From positions 62,001 through 126,000 of the forward strand of contig JANPBU010000043.1 of the NCBI GenBank assembly GCA_031430595.1: a stretch of DNA of 64,000 bases, written 5' to 3'. The notes beneath the pieces were generated by a model that was not told the DNA's origin, ran no database searches, and saw only the letters and a program-made list of their open reading frames with translations. Shown in pieces: positions 1-7,760 of the stretch. This DNA comes from JANNBN01 sp031430595 (lineage in GTDB: Bacteria; Actinomycetota; Acidimicrobiia; Acidimicrobiales; JANYDT01). Every line of letters begins with the position of its first letter. The first letter of the stretch is position 1. A program made the position numbers and the translations under genes.

Positions 1-16
1 AGTGAAACGAAACCTC

Positions 17-1323
17 TCATTTTCCGGCATCAGTTTCGCAGCCATTCGGCCCGGCATTTTTCCCAGTGGTTGCCAGAAATCCCTCCTTCGACGAGCAGGA
101 CTGCACTAGATGGTCGATCCATTTTTGTGTGTACTGATATTGCTTGAAACTCGACACATACTCGGCAAATTCAGCATTGGTTGTTCGGTCCGTTTGGCCA
201 AGTCCTGGTTTTGCCCCGAGGCGTCGGGCAGATTCGGCGTGTAGGCATGTGTTGAATTTATAGCCAGTCCTTCGAGCAACCTCGGCAACCACGTGAGTGG
301 GGCGAAAGCGGTGGACCCCCGAGATCAGTCTGTTCAAAACCACGTACTCGTTGAATGTCCCGTTCAACTCTGCCGGGACTTCGTTCGGCTTCACGAAGTA
401 AGCGACCGCATCTGGATTACGACCGGAACTCGGAACAACGGGAATGAACGCAACACGCAACTGGAATGCGGGATCTAAAGCAATTTCTGGACGAAGGTCG
501 TCCCCTCGATTCAATACTGACTGGACATCAAGGGGCAATCTGGCCTGGAGCGCCTTTCTTGAGGCGAGTACGCCCGGGTCCCGAAAACCGGTAACTGAAG
601 CGGAACGGAGAGCGACTCAGCGATGGCGTACTCAGGCCCGAAAAAATTTGACAGCACAGATTCAATATTGAGGAGCCCAGCCTGCGCCTGAGGGATCACC
701 GGAAGGTCGACCTCTGGGAGGTATCGGTGTGCAACACAATTGCGAAGGTCGATCCAAAAATCGACGTTCGCTCGAAGCGCCGACTGGCTCGTACCGGCGC
801 CCGGCAGTGCCCTATTAATCAATTCGGAGGTTCCGAGGGCTTGTTCGACCCGCTTACGAAGAATGGGTTGCCGGTTCCCGTCTACCTTCGTCCACTCCTC
901 GCCGGCTCGCTGAAGCAAAGAAATCGCAATGCCGTTCCACGCTGCAACAAAAAGGAGTGAGAACGATGCCGTCCGAAAACGAGAAGTGGGATCGTTCCAT
1001 ATTCGTATTGCCGCTAAACACGACTCGCGAGCATGTCGCACTTGAACTTCCCAAGGCTTTTCTATGTAGCCAACCGGTGAAGCACCCAAGCCTTTAACTT
1101 GTCGTTCGAGGTCTGCGATACGGTCCGTTTGCTTGGACGGCTTGGAGGTTGACACTCCAAGGTGGCTGTTAACAAAACGGTCGAAGTGTCGACCGTGGGA
1201 GGTCGCATCAGACCACGTTTCAATCTCAAGCTGACTCTTAGAAACGCCTCTTCCTTGGTCCCATCTGGCGAAGAGTTCCCCAGCCAGCGTTACTTTTTCT
1301 TCTGAGCAGTCCATTCTCAGCAA
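17..1323 (-). pseudogene. DUF3644-like protein, broken by one frameshift
   Basis: Two overlapping minus-strand reading frames (511-1323 and 17-538) read as one protein of about 430 residues if one base is restored near 583-592. The first frame runs through LSVPLQLPVF and then turns to nonsense. A second frame over the same bases reads RDPGVLASRKALQARLPLDV and continues without interruption to the stop at 17. The middle contains a segment like the DUF3644 family (RESCLAAIRIWNDPTSRFRT, then NVDFWIDLRNCVAHRYLP), which has a HEPN-like R-N-x-x-x-H element. The N-terminus may start at TTG 1323 or ATG 1314 and looks like a helical DNA-binding segment. The role of DUF3644 proteins is unknown to me; some sit in defence or accessory regions. 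A sequencing error at the A/C run cannot be excluded. Confidence 0.6.
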
Positions 1324-1521
1324 ACGTTAGACGAGCTCGCACACGTTCCACAGGGCAAGCGACTTCGTTGAAACAACGTGCAGCTTTCGGAGCTTTAAAA
1401 AGGGCCTTGCAGTTCGTCCGGCAGCAAAGTCTTCGAGAACGGGTCGCCGTGCGTTGGTTTGGATCGAAGGTTCACTTTCATGCCATCCGCCTAAGCTTCC
1501 TCGAGATGTAAGGATGTTGGA

Positions 1522-1722
1522 ATGACGACCGGCGATAATCTGTTGGACGAATTCAGACGAGCACGGCGCACCGGAGACCCGCGGATAACGCCTGAGGGTC
1601 GCGAGATTCTGCGTCGGATTACCTCGGGTGACCTCGCCGACGAGTTCGCTGATTCCCTCGCAATGATCAGCCAAAACGACCCGGCACTTGGATCGGACGA
1701 CCAAGTAACCCCGACCGCATGA
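1522..1722 (+). CDS. Small protein, candidate antitoxin of an overlapping pair
   Basis: A 66-residue acidic, helical protein (DNLLDEFRRARRTGDPRI near the N-terminus, Q/D-rich C-terminus) with no domain I can name. Its stop overlaps the start of the next gene in an ATGA arrangement, so the two are probably translated together. A short soluble charged protein coupled to a PIN-like partner is the usual layout of a type II toxin-antitoxin operon with the antitoxin first. That function is inferred from layout only; no ribbon-helix-helix or AbrB motif is evident. Confidence 0.5.
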   Translation: MTTGDNLLDEFRRARRTGDPRITPEGREILRRITSGDLADEFADSLAMISQNDPALGSDDQVTPTA

Positions 1723-2135
1723 TTGTTGTCGACGAGTACCTCGCCGTCCGCTCACTCGTTGGCGATCTTCCGGCAGACCTGCCCGACGATTTCCTCGGAG
1801 TGCCGATCTCCGCCCATTGGCGGTTACTTCAACGGATTCACGCACCAGGAAACGGTCAACTGAGCCAGTTGCTCGCACTCCTGCCGGAAAACGATCGTGA
1901 AGCGTTGCGGTCACCCCATCCACACGTCGTCGAGATTCTTGATCCCCGCCCGTACCTTGATGAAGCGGCGCAAATCTCAGCCCGTTTCGGCGGAACAGGC
2001 TGGCTTGTCGCCGAAGCCATTACGGCCGCCCTACATCACGGTCGAGAGCTTTGGTATCGCAACGAACGCAACATCGGGGCACGTACCCGGATCATCGCCG
2101 CCGAACTGGGCGTTCGCATCCTGGTCGCTCGCTAG
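1719..2135 (+). CDS. Divergent PIN-like protein, candidate toxin
   Basis: A 138-residue protein beginning MIVVDEYLAVRSLVGDLP, which resembles the first strand and acidic residue of PIN-domain ribonucleases (VapC type). The C-terminal part (GWLVAEAITAALHHGRELWY, then LGVRILVA) fits the last helix and strand of the fold. The usual later acidic residues are not clearly kept, so either the active site is altered or the match is only to the fold. It starts inside the stop codon of the small upstream gene, and a tRNA-Leu gene lies just downstream on the other strand. Function is not established; toxin activity is inference. Confidence 0.5.
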   Translation: MIVVDEYLAVRSLVGDLPADLPDDFLGVPISAHWRLLQRIHAPGNGQLSQLLALLPENDREALRSPHPHVVEILDPRPYLDEAAQISARFGGTGWLVAEAITAALHHGRELWYRNERNIGARTRIIAAELGVRILVAR

Positions 2136-2164
2136 AACCCGTTACAGAATCCACAACGACACTT

Positions 2165-2250
2165 TGGTGGGCGAGGGGGGACTTGAACCCCCATGAGGTT
2201 TCCCTCGCTAGCACCTGAAGCTAGTGCGTCTGCCATTTCGCCACTCGCCC
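2165..2250 (-). tRNA. tRNA-Leu (anticodon CAG)
   Basis: Read on the minus strand, a 7-bp acceptor stem (GGGCGAG / CTCGCCC), an anticodon stem CTAGC/GCTAG around loop TTCAGGT (anticodon CAG), a long variable arm typical of class II tRNAs, a T-arm GGGGG-TTCAAGT-CCCCC and a genomically encoded CCA are all visible. A tRNA-Leu directly upstream of fhaA is also the arrangement in mycobacteria. Confidence 0.95.
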
Positions 2251-2353
2251 AGAGTGATCACCGCCAAGATACCAGCCGTTTGCCAACACCTGAGAAGTAA
2301 ACCTCACTCCAAGGCACCGCACCCGCTCACCCACTCGGTAGGCTCATCACCTT

Positions 2354-3046
2354 ATGGGTCTGGCACGCTTCGAGAAGCGCCTCGAGCGGGCGGTAGAAGG
2401 GGCATTCGCTCGCGCCTTCCGGAGTCATGTTCGGCCCATCGAGCTTGGCCGCCGGATCGCACGGGAAATGGACCTTTCCCTCGATGTCGGCGTCAAAGGC
2501 CAACGAGTCGCCCCCAACTTCTTCACCGTGCTGCTCTCGGTTGACGACGTCGAACGCCTTGCGCAATTCGCTAGCCCCCTAGCGGTCGAACTCGCCGACG
2601 CAGCCGAAGAACACGCCACGGACGAGGGGTACACACTTCGAGGCCCGGCCGAAGTAGAACTCGTCGAAGACCCCGACCTTCACACCGGCCAATTCGACGT
2701 ACAGGCAGAAGTACGCCCCGGAACCCGAGCCCCCCGAGCAACCGCCTGGCTGACGGCGGCGGACGGTGCCCGCGTCGCCCTCAGTTCTGCAGACACGATC
2801 ACCATAGGACGACAATCAGACTGTGACCTTGTCGTCAATGACACCAACGTCAGCCGCCACCATTCCGAGGTAAAAGTTGAGAACGGCGCCGCAGTCATTG
2901 TCGATCTCGGCTCGCTGAACGGCACCCGCGTAAATGGAAAAGGGATTCCTCCAAAAACGTCGTTCGAGCTGCATCCGGGCGACGAGATTTGGATCGGAAC
3001 CGGACGCATCACGTTCTCCGTCGTGCGTGAAGGCGCAGGTCGCTAA
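2354..3046 (+). CDS. fhaA: FHA domain protein FhaA (DUF3662 + FHA)
   Basis: A 230-residue cytoplasmic phosphothreonine-binding protein. Residues 1-110 match the DUF3662 domain (start MGLARFEKRLERAVEGAFAR). Residues about 140-225 are an FHA domain with the expected GR (TITIGRQSDCDLVV), SRHH (NVSRHHSEV) and LGSLNGTRVNG motifs. In mycobacteria FhaA binds phosphorylated partners that control lipid II export and septal peptidoglycan synthesis. It is the first gene of a run of six genes on the plus strand, three bases ahead of fhaB. The linker between the two domains is much shorter than in the mycobacterial protein. Its usual phosphorylating partner would be PknB, but the kinase-like protein of this operon appears inactive (see 7761-10250). 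Confidence 0.93.
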   Translation: MGLARFEKRLERAVEGAFARAFRSHVRPIELGRRIAREMDLSLDVGVKGQRVAPNFFTVLLSVDDVERLAQFASPLAVELADAAEEHATDEGYTLRGPAEVELVEDPDLHTGQFDVQAEVRPGTRAPRATAWLTAADGARVALSSADTITIGRQSDCDLVVNDTNVSRHHSEVKVENGAAVIVDLGSLNGTRVNGKGIPPKTSFELHPGDEIWIGTGRITFSVVREGAGR

Positions 3047-3049
3047 CGC

Positions 3050-3544
3050 ATGCCTACCCCTGTTCTCACCGTCCTCAAGTTTTGCCTCGTTGCACTGATT
3101 TACTTGTTTCTGGCCCGGGTTCTGCGGGCGGTCTGGGTGGAAATCACCACTGATCGAGCACCGGCACCAGGCCAACAACCAGCACCCACCAGCGCAGCAG
3201 CACGGGTCATATCGACCCCACCCGGGCAATCACGCCGGAAACAACGACAACAAGAAAACCCGACCCTCAAACTGCTCGAACCGGTCGATCGACTCGGCGA
3301 ATTACACCCGATGCAAGCCGAAATGACCATCGGACGAGCCCCGGGTTGCGCCATCGTGATCACCGATTCGTTTGCCTCACAGCTACACGCCCGGGTATTC
3401 GAACGTGACGGAACCTGGTTTGCTGAAGACCTCGGTTCTACCAACGGAACTTGGATAAACCGCACTCGGGTACACGGACCAGCCAAACTCAGTAACGGCG
3501 ATCGACTCAAGGTCGGCGACACCATCATGGAGGTGACCTCATGA
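3050..3544 (+). CDS. fhaB: Membrane-anchored FHA domain protein FhaB
   Basis: A 164-residue protein with one N-terminal membrane helix (about residues 5-27, rich in L/V/F), a proline- and glutamine-rich linker, and a C-terminal FHA domain (about 85-162). The domain shows IGRAPGCAIVITD, FASQLHAR and DLGSTNGTWINR, the characteristic FhaB-type motifs. In mycobacteria this protein (FipA) links phosphosignalling to FtsZ/FtsQ and cell division. Its last codon overlaps the start of pstP in an ATGA arrangement, indicating translational coupling. Confidence 0.92.
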   Translation: MPTPVLTVLKFCLVALIYLFLARVLRAVWVEITTDRAPAPGQQPAPTSAAARVISTPPGQSRRKQRQQENPTLKLLEPVDRLGELHPMQAEMTIGRAPGCAIVITDSFASQLHARVFERDGTWFAEDLGSTNGTWINRTRVHGPAKLSNGDRLKVGDTIMEVTS

Positions 3545-4815
3545 CCAAACGACAAGGAACCCACCTTCACGGAGGTTCAGCCTCTGAGGTTGGCCGCCGC
3601 CAGGTGAATCAAGACCGGGTGTTGGTGTCGAACGACAATCGCCTTTTTGTGGTGGCCGACGGAATGGGTGGCCATCGAGGTGGTGCAACCGCCGCGGAAC
3701 TTACCGTGACCGAACTGGCTAGGCACACGGTTACAAACACCAAGGCGTTGCGAGACGCAATCGTCGAAGCAAACCGTGTGGTGTACGAGCGATCACAAAA
3801 CGACCCCGACCTGCACGGAATGGGCACGACCGTCACGGCTATCGCGCTCGTCGAGATTGACGGCGAGGAACGCATTGCAGTGGCCAACGTTGGCGACTCA
3901 CGCACCTACCTGCTTCGAAACGGTGAAATCGAACAACTCACCGAAGACCACACGCTCGTGGCCGAGTTGATTCGTGACGGCCAACTCACCGTCGACGAAG
4001 CCAAGACCCACAAAAACAAGTCGGTGGTTACCCGTGCCGTTGGGGTGGAGGTAGATATCGATGTTGACCTGCTCGAAATCCTCCCCCAGGTTGGCGACCG
4101 CTACCTGTTGTGCAGCGATGGGTTAAGCGGCGACGTCAACCCTGCCGTTATGGCTGCGACCCTGCGACGATTCGCTGACCCCGGCGAGGCTTCACGCGAC
4201 CTCGTACGTATCGCCCTCGCAAACGGAAGCAAAGACAACATCAGTGTCGTAGTCGTTGAAGTCACATCTGATGGCGATGCATCACTCAACGCCTCTTCGA
4301 CGCTCGCACTCGCAAACGGTCGCTTCACCCCAACCCCCGGTGGTGACGACGCAACCATTGATCCGGCTCGACCATTTGGCGCGCGCACGTTAACCGGCCG
4401 CACACCGGTTGAAACATCACATCAATCGAAACCTTCACGTGCACCTCGTGCTAACGGCAAACGGATTATCACCCCCCGCAGCCTGGCCTTCTTCGCGTTC
4501 TTAGGAATCATCGGCGGCATTGCATGGTGGGCACTCTCACATGCCCCTACCGAAACAATCACCGATCCAACCCTCCCATCCACAGTGTCCACGCCCTCGA
4601 CGCTTTCGATTCCGTCGACAACCTTGCGCCCCAGTTCCACGCTCTCACTGCCAACGAGCAAACCTTCGCAAAGTGTGGCTCCGACGGTGCTCTCGGGCGG
4701 CCTTGATGACAACTTCGTTGGAACGTCAATCGCACCGGGACCAACCACCCGGGGACCAACCACCCGGGGACCAACCACACCGGGATCAACGACACCGGGA
4801 TCAACGACACCGTGA
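3541..4815 (+). CDS. pstP: PP2C-family Ser/Thr protein phosphatase PstP
   Basis: A 424-residue phosphatase. The catalytic PP2C domain covers about residues 8-240, with VADGMGGHRGG, GMGTTVTA, NVGDSRTYLLR, CSDGLSGDV and DNISVVVVEV carrying the metal-binding aspartates and glycines. A linker is followed by one membrane helix (about 306-326, SLAFFAFLGIIGGIAWW) and an extracytoplasmic Ser/Thr/Pro tail. The tail ends in five tandem five-residue repeats of the GPTTR/GPTTP/GSTTP type. Family role: removes phosphate from Ser/Thr in PknB-pathway targets. It overlaps both neighbours (fhaB and rodA) by four bases. Confidence 0.95.
   Translation: MTKRQGTHLHGGSASEVGRRQVNQDRVLVSNDNRLFVVADGMGGHRGGATAAELTVTELARHTVTNTKALRDAIVEANRVVYERSQNDPDLHGMGTTVTAIALVEIDGEERIAVANVGDSRTYLLRNGEIEQLTEDHTLVAELIRDGQLTVDEAKTHKNKSVVTRAVGVEVDIDVDLLEILPQVGDRYLLCSDGLSGDVNPAVMAATLRRFADPGEASRDLVRIALANGSKDNISVVVVEVTSDGDASLNASSTLALANGRFTPTPGGDDATIDPARPFGARTLTGRTPVETSHQSKPSRAPRANGKRIITPRSLAFFAFLGIIGGIAWWALSHAPTETITDPTLPSTVSTPSTLSIPSTTLRPSSTLSLPTSKPSQSVAPTVLSGGLDDNFVGTSIAPGPTTRGPTTRGPTTPGSTTPGSTTP
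4737..4812 (+). repeat. 15-bp tandem repeat encoding the PstP tail
   Basis: Five consecutive in-frame copies of a 15-base unit (ggaccaaccacccgg and variants, the last two gatcaacgacaccgg-like) end at the stop codon of pstP. They encode a G-[PS]-T-T-[RP] periodic tail outside the membrane. The unit keeps the reading frame, so copy-number change would only lengthen or shorten the tail. Confidence 0.85.
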
Positions 4816-6161
4816 CAGCGATGATGCAACCCGCTCGACGACGCGTCGAGGCGGGTCTGTTACTCATCGCTGTCGTCATAACGTCGGGCGCATACGCCCT
4901 CGTCAGCCTTGGCCGAACCGCAGACCTACCGGCAAATATTCGACCCTTCGTAGGGATCATCGCTGCACTTCTACTCATTGGACACCTCGCAAATCGCCTT
5001 GTCGCAAAGCATGCCGACCCCTCGCTACTTCCCATCGCCGGGTTGCTCAACGGCATCGGATACGTGATCATCACCCGACTTGATCCGGTGCTTGCAAACC
5101 GACAGGCCGGATGGACCGCGATTGCTATAGGTGCATACGTTATGACACTGTTAGTCATCCGTGACACGCGCCGACTTGAACGAATGCGGTACACCTTCGC
5201 ACTGCTTGGGGTTTTGCTGTTATTGCTTCCGCTTATACCGGGGGTTGGAAGAGAGATCAACGGTTCAAGGATATGGATTGGTCTCGGACCATTTTCCTTT
5301 CAACCTGGCGAACTCGCGAAAATCACGCTTGCGTTGTACTTCGCTTCGTACCTGGTCGATCGTCGTGAATTGCTCGCCGGGGTTAAGAAACGTTCAGCCC
5401 TCGGTCGACTCGGAATTACCCTTCCCGAGCTTCGTCATTCCGGACCGATCGCGGCAATGTGGGCCATTTCGCTGATGGTGATGTTTTACCAAAAGGATCT
5501 TGGCTCGTCACTGCTGTTTTTCACCCTGTTCGTGGTGATGGTGTGGCTCGCAACCGGCCGTTCGCTGTATCTGGGTATCGGTGCCGTACTGTTTGCGATT
5601 GGCTCATTCATCTCGTGGACCGTCTTCAGCCACGTACAACGTCGGGTACGAATCTGGATCAACCCATGGCCCGAAGCGACCGATGCCGGGTTTCAAATCG
5701 TACAGTCCCTGTACGCTTTCGGGTCGGGTGGCGTGGGCGGAACCGGACTAGCCCTTGGCAGCCCAACCCGCATTCCGTATGCCTCTACTGACTTCGTATT
5801 TGCAGCCATCGGCGAAGAACTGGGCTTCGTTGGTACAACCGCAGTACTAGCCGCATTCCTGCTTCTCATCGGTGCCGGGCTTCGTATCGCACGCCGAGCT
5901 ACTCGACCGTTTGAACAGCTACTCGTTGCCGGCCTCACTACAATCATAGGTGTACAGACATTCATCATCATTGGTGGTGTCACGCGTTTGGTTCCGCTGA
6001 CTGGCGTCACGCTTCCGTTCGTAAGTTACGGCGGATCGAGCCTGGTCATCAACTACGTACTCATTGCACTTCTTGTTCGTATTAGCCACGACAACAACGC
6101 CCGCGACCTCGACGCCGATACCGAAGCCGCACAGCTGGCCGACGCGCTTGGCGGTGGCTGA
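4812..6161 (+). CDS. rodA: FtsW/RodA/SpoVE-family peptidoglycan glycosyltransferase
   Basis: A 449-residue multispanning membrane protein of the SEDS family, which polymerises lipid II into glycan strands together with a class B penicillin-binding protein. Visible family signatures are RLDPVLANRQ, GREINGSRIWIGLGPFSFQP followed by GELAKI, the loop YQKDLGSSLLFF, and the C-terminal VLIALLVRIS after PFVSYGGSS. About ten membrane helices are seen. It overlaps pstP by four bases and shares its last base with the first base of pbpA, so the SEDS-PBP pair is co-translated. Position with pbpA and pstP supports RodA rather than FtsW. Confidence 0.95.
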   Translation: MTAMMQPARRRVEAGLLLIAVVITSGAYALVSLGRTADLPANIRPFVGIIAALLLIGHLANRLVAKHADPSLLPIAGLLNGIGYVIITRLDPVLANRQAGWTAIAIGAYVMTLLVIRDTRRLERMRYTFALLGVLLLLLPLIPGVGREINGSRIWIGLGPFSFQPGELAKITLALYFASYLVDRRELLAGVKKRSALGRLGITLPELRHSGPIAAMWAISLMVMFYQKDLGSSLLFFTLFVVMVWLATGRSLYLGIGAVLFAIGSFISWTVFSHVQRRVRIWINPWPEATDAGFQIVQSLYAFGSGGVGGTGLALGSPTRIPYASTDFVFAAIGEELGFVGTTAVLAAFLLLIGAGLRIARRATRPFEQLLVAGLTTIIGVQTFIIIGGVTRLVPLTGVTLPFVSYGGSSLVINYVLIALLVRISHDNNARDLDADTEAAQLADALGGG

Positions 6162-7666
6162 TGGAACGTCGAATTGGTCGCCTCGGAACAGGTCTCATGC
6201 TGTTGTTTCTTGCCCTGTTAGCGCAGCTGACATGGCTGCAAGTCATCAACGGCCCCAAGCTGGCGAACGCGTCGGGTAACACCCGAAATGCAGTTCGAGA
6301 CTTTGGTCAGCTACGCGGTTCGATGATCACCGCCGACGGAAAAGTAGTTGCACTAAGTAACAGGAACCCGAAGAGAGACTCTAAGTTCACATATATTCGT
6401 GATTATCCGATCGGTGAGCGATATGCACACCTCACCGGATACTTCTCGTTCACCTACGGAACCGTCGGCCTAGAACGGCAATACAACGCCGTACTTGCTG
6501 GTCGCCAAGGCGCTTTGGTGTTCAGTAAAGACAAATTCGAACAGATACTCAACGATCGTGTCGAAGTGTCTGATCTCACCCTCACCGTGAATGACTCGGT
6601 TCAACTTGCCGCCCAGGAAGGGCTGGCCGGAAGGAAGGGTTCCGTCGTAGCCATCGATGTTCGAACCGGCGCAATTCTGGCCATGTATTCGTTCCCAACA
6701 TTCGACCCAGGCCCTCTCGCCGCCCTCGATCAAAAGTCGGTAACCGCAGAATGGAAGCGGCTCGACGGTCTCGACAACGACCCGCGCCTCGCACGGGCGT
6801 GGCGTCAGGTATACCCACCCGGTTCAACCTTCAAAACCATTACTGCGGCTGCAGGCCTCAGCACCGGTATCGCCAGCGTCGACACGCTCTACCCCAAACT
6901 TGCGGAACTACCCCTTCCGCTGAGCACACGACCCCTGAAGAATTTCGGTGGAAAGACCTGCGGTGGAACGTTGTTCGATTCATTTGTTGTGTCATGCAAC
7001 ACATCGTTCGCACAACTTGGCCTCGATCTTGGGGCCGACAAACTATTAGGCCAGGCTCAGGCCTTTGGGTTCGGAAAGCGAATCCCTCTCGATACTTCAC
7101 CGGCACCGGCCGTTTCCCGATTCCCCGGCCTCAGTTTTTTCGACCGGAACACCCCAGCAATTGCTCAATCGGCCATCGGGCAAAGCGAGGTCGCAGCCAC
7201 TCCCCTTCAAATGGCATTGGTAGCCGCCGGAATCGCCAACGGCGGGCAAATCCCTAAACCGCACCTCGTGGCACGGGTACAGGAACGAACCGGCGCTGTC
7301 GTCACTACAGCCGATACCGGCACCTGGATAACCGCTACAACCCCCGAAGTTGCTGCGCAGCTCACCGAAATGATGGAGCAGGTCGTGCTTCGAGGCACCG
7401 GAACCCGGGCTCAACTTGACGGCATTCGAGTTGCCGCCAAAACCGGAACCGCCCAAACCACACCCGGCAAAAGCACCAACGGAAGTACCCCGAAACTTCG
7501 ATCACATGCCTGGACGATTGGCTTCGCCCCGGTCCAAGCGCCGCGGGTCGCCATAGCGGTCATCATCGAAAACCAAGACGAGGTTTCGTCAACTACCGGG
7601 GGTCGCATTGCCGCCCCCGTTTTGGCCAGAGTTATGGCCGAAGCGTTGCGGGTAACCGCACCGTGA
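6161..7666 (+). CDS. pbpA: Class B penicillin-binding protein (PbpA-type transpeptidase)
   Basis: A 501-residue D,D-transpeptidase with one N-terminal membrane anchor (about residues 9-29). A non-penicillin-binding segment follows, then a transpeptidase domain with all three active-site motifs: S-T-F-K in PPGSTFKTI, S-C-N in VVSCNTSF and K-T-G in AAKTGTAQ. Length and motif spacing match actinobacterial PbpA. It cross-links peptidoglycan made by the adjacent RodA. The next gene starts about 95 bases downstream, a larger gap than elsewhere in the operon. Confidence 0.95.
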   Translation: MERRIGRLGTGLMLLFLALLAQLTWLQVINGPKLANASGNTRNAVRDFGQLRGSMITADGKVVALSNRNPKRDSKFTYIRDYPIGERYAHLTGYFSFTYGTVGLERQYNAVLAGRQGALVFSKDKFEQILNDRVEVSDLTLTVNDSVQLAAQEGLAGRKGSVVAIDVRTGAILAMYSFPTFDPGPLAALDQKSVTAEWKRLDGLDNDPRLARAWRQVYPPGSTFKTITAAAGLSTGIASVDTLYPKLAELPLPLSTRPLKNFGGKTCGGTLFDSFVVSCNTSFAQLGLDLGADKLLGQAQAFGFGKRIPLDTSPAPAVSRFPGLSFFDRNTPAIAQSAIGQSEVAATPLQMALVAAGIANGGQIPKPHLVARVQERTGAVVTTADTGTWITATTPEVAAQLTEMMEQVVLRGTGTRAQLDGIRVAAKTGTAQTTPGKSTNGSTPKLRSHAWTIGFAPVQAPRVAIAVIIENQDEVSSTTGGRIAAPVLARVMAEALRVTAP

Positions 7667-7685
7667 GTGCGGTCGATGTTCAGTG

Positions 7686-7742
7686 GGAATACATTCCGCG
7701 CGCATATTGACGCGCATATGAACCGTTAACACCCTCGGTGTT
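7686..7742 (+). promoter_or_regulatory. Symmetry elements ahead of the PASTA pseudokinase gene
   Basis: The 94-base gap between pbpA and the pseudokinase gene holds ggaatacattcc (7686-7697, 5-bp arms), two direct copies of cgcgcatat (7700-7708 and 7711-7719 approximately) and aacaccctcggtgtt (7728-7742, 6-bp arms around ctc). These could form a promoter/operator region that lets the last gene be expressed separately. No clear -35/-10 pair was identified, so the regulatory role is inferred. Confidence 0.3.
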
Positions 7743-7760
7743 GGGTAAGTTGTAGGCGGC

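Noticed and set aside
1327..1923. Long minus-strand frame antisense to the small gene pair
   Set aside because: Composition is unlike a protein (Arg/Gly/Ser rich, no motif) and it opposes two coupled genes with better features.
4520..5260. Frames on both strands over the end of pstP and start of rodA
   Set aside because: They are shadows of the repeat tail and rodA; no domain resemblance.
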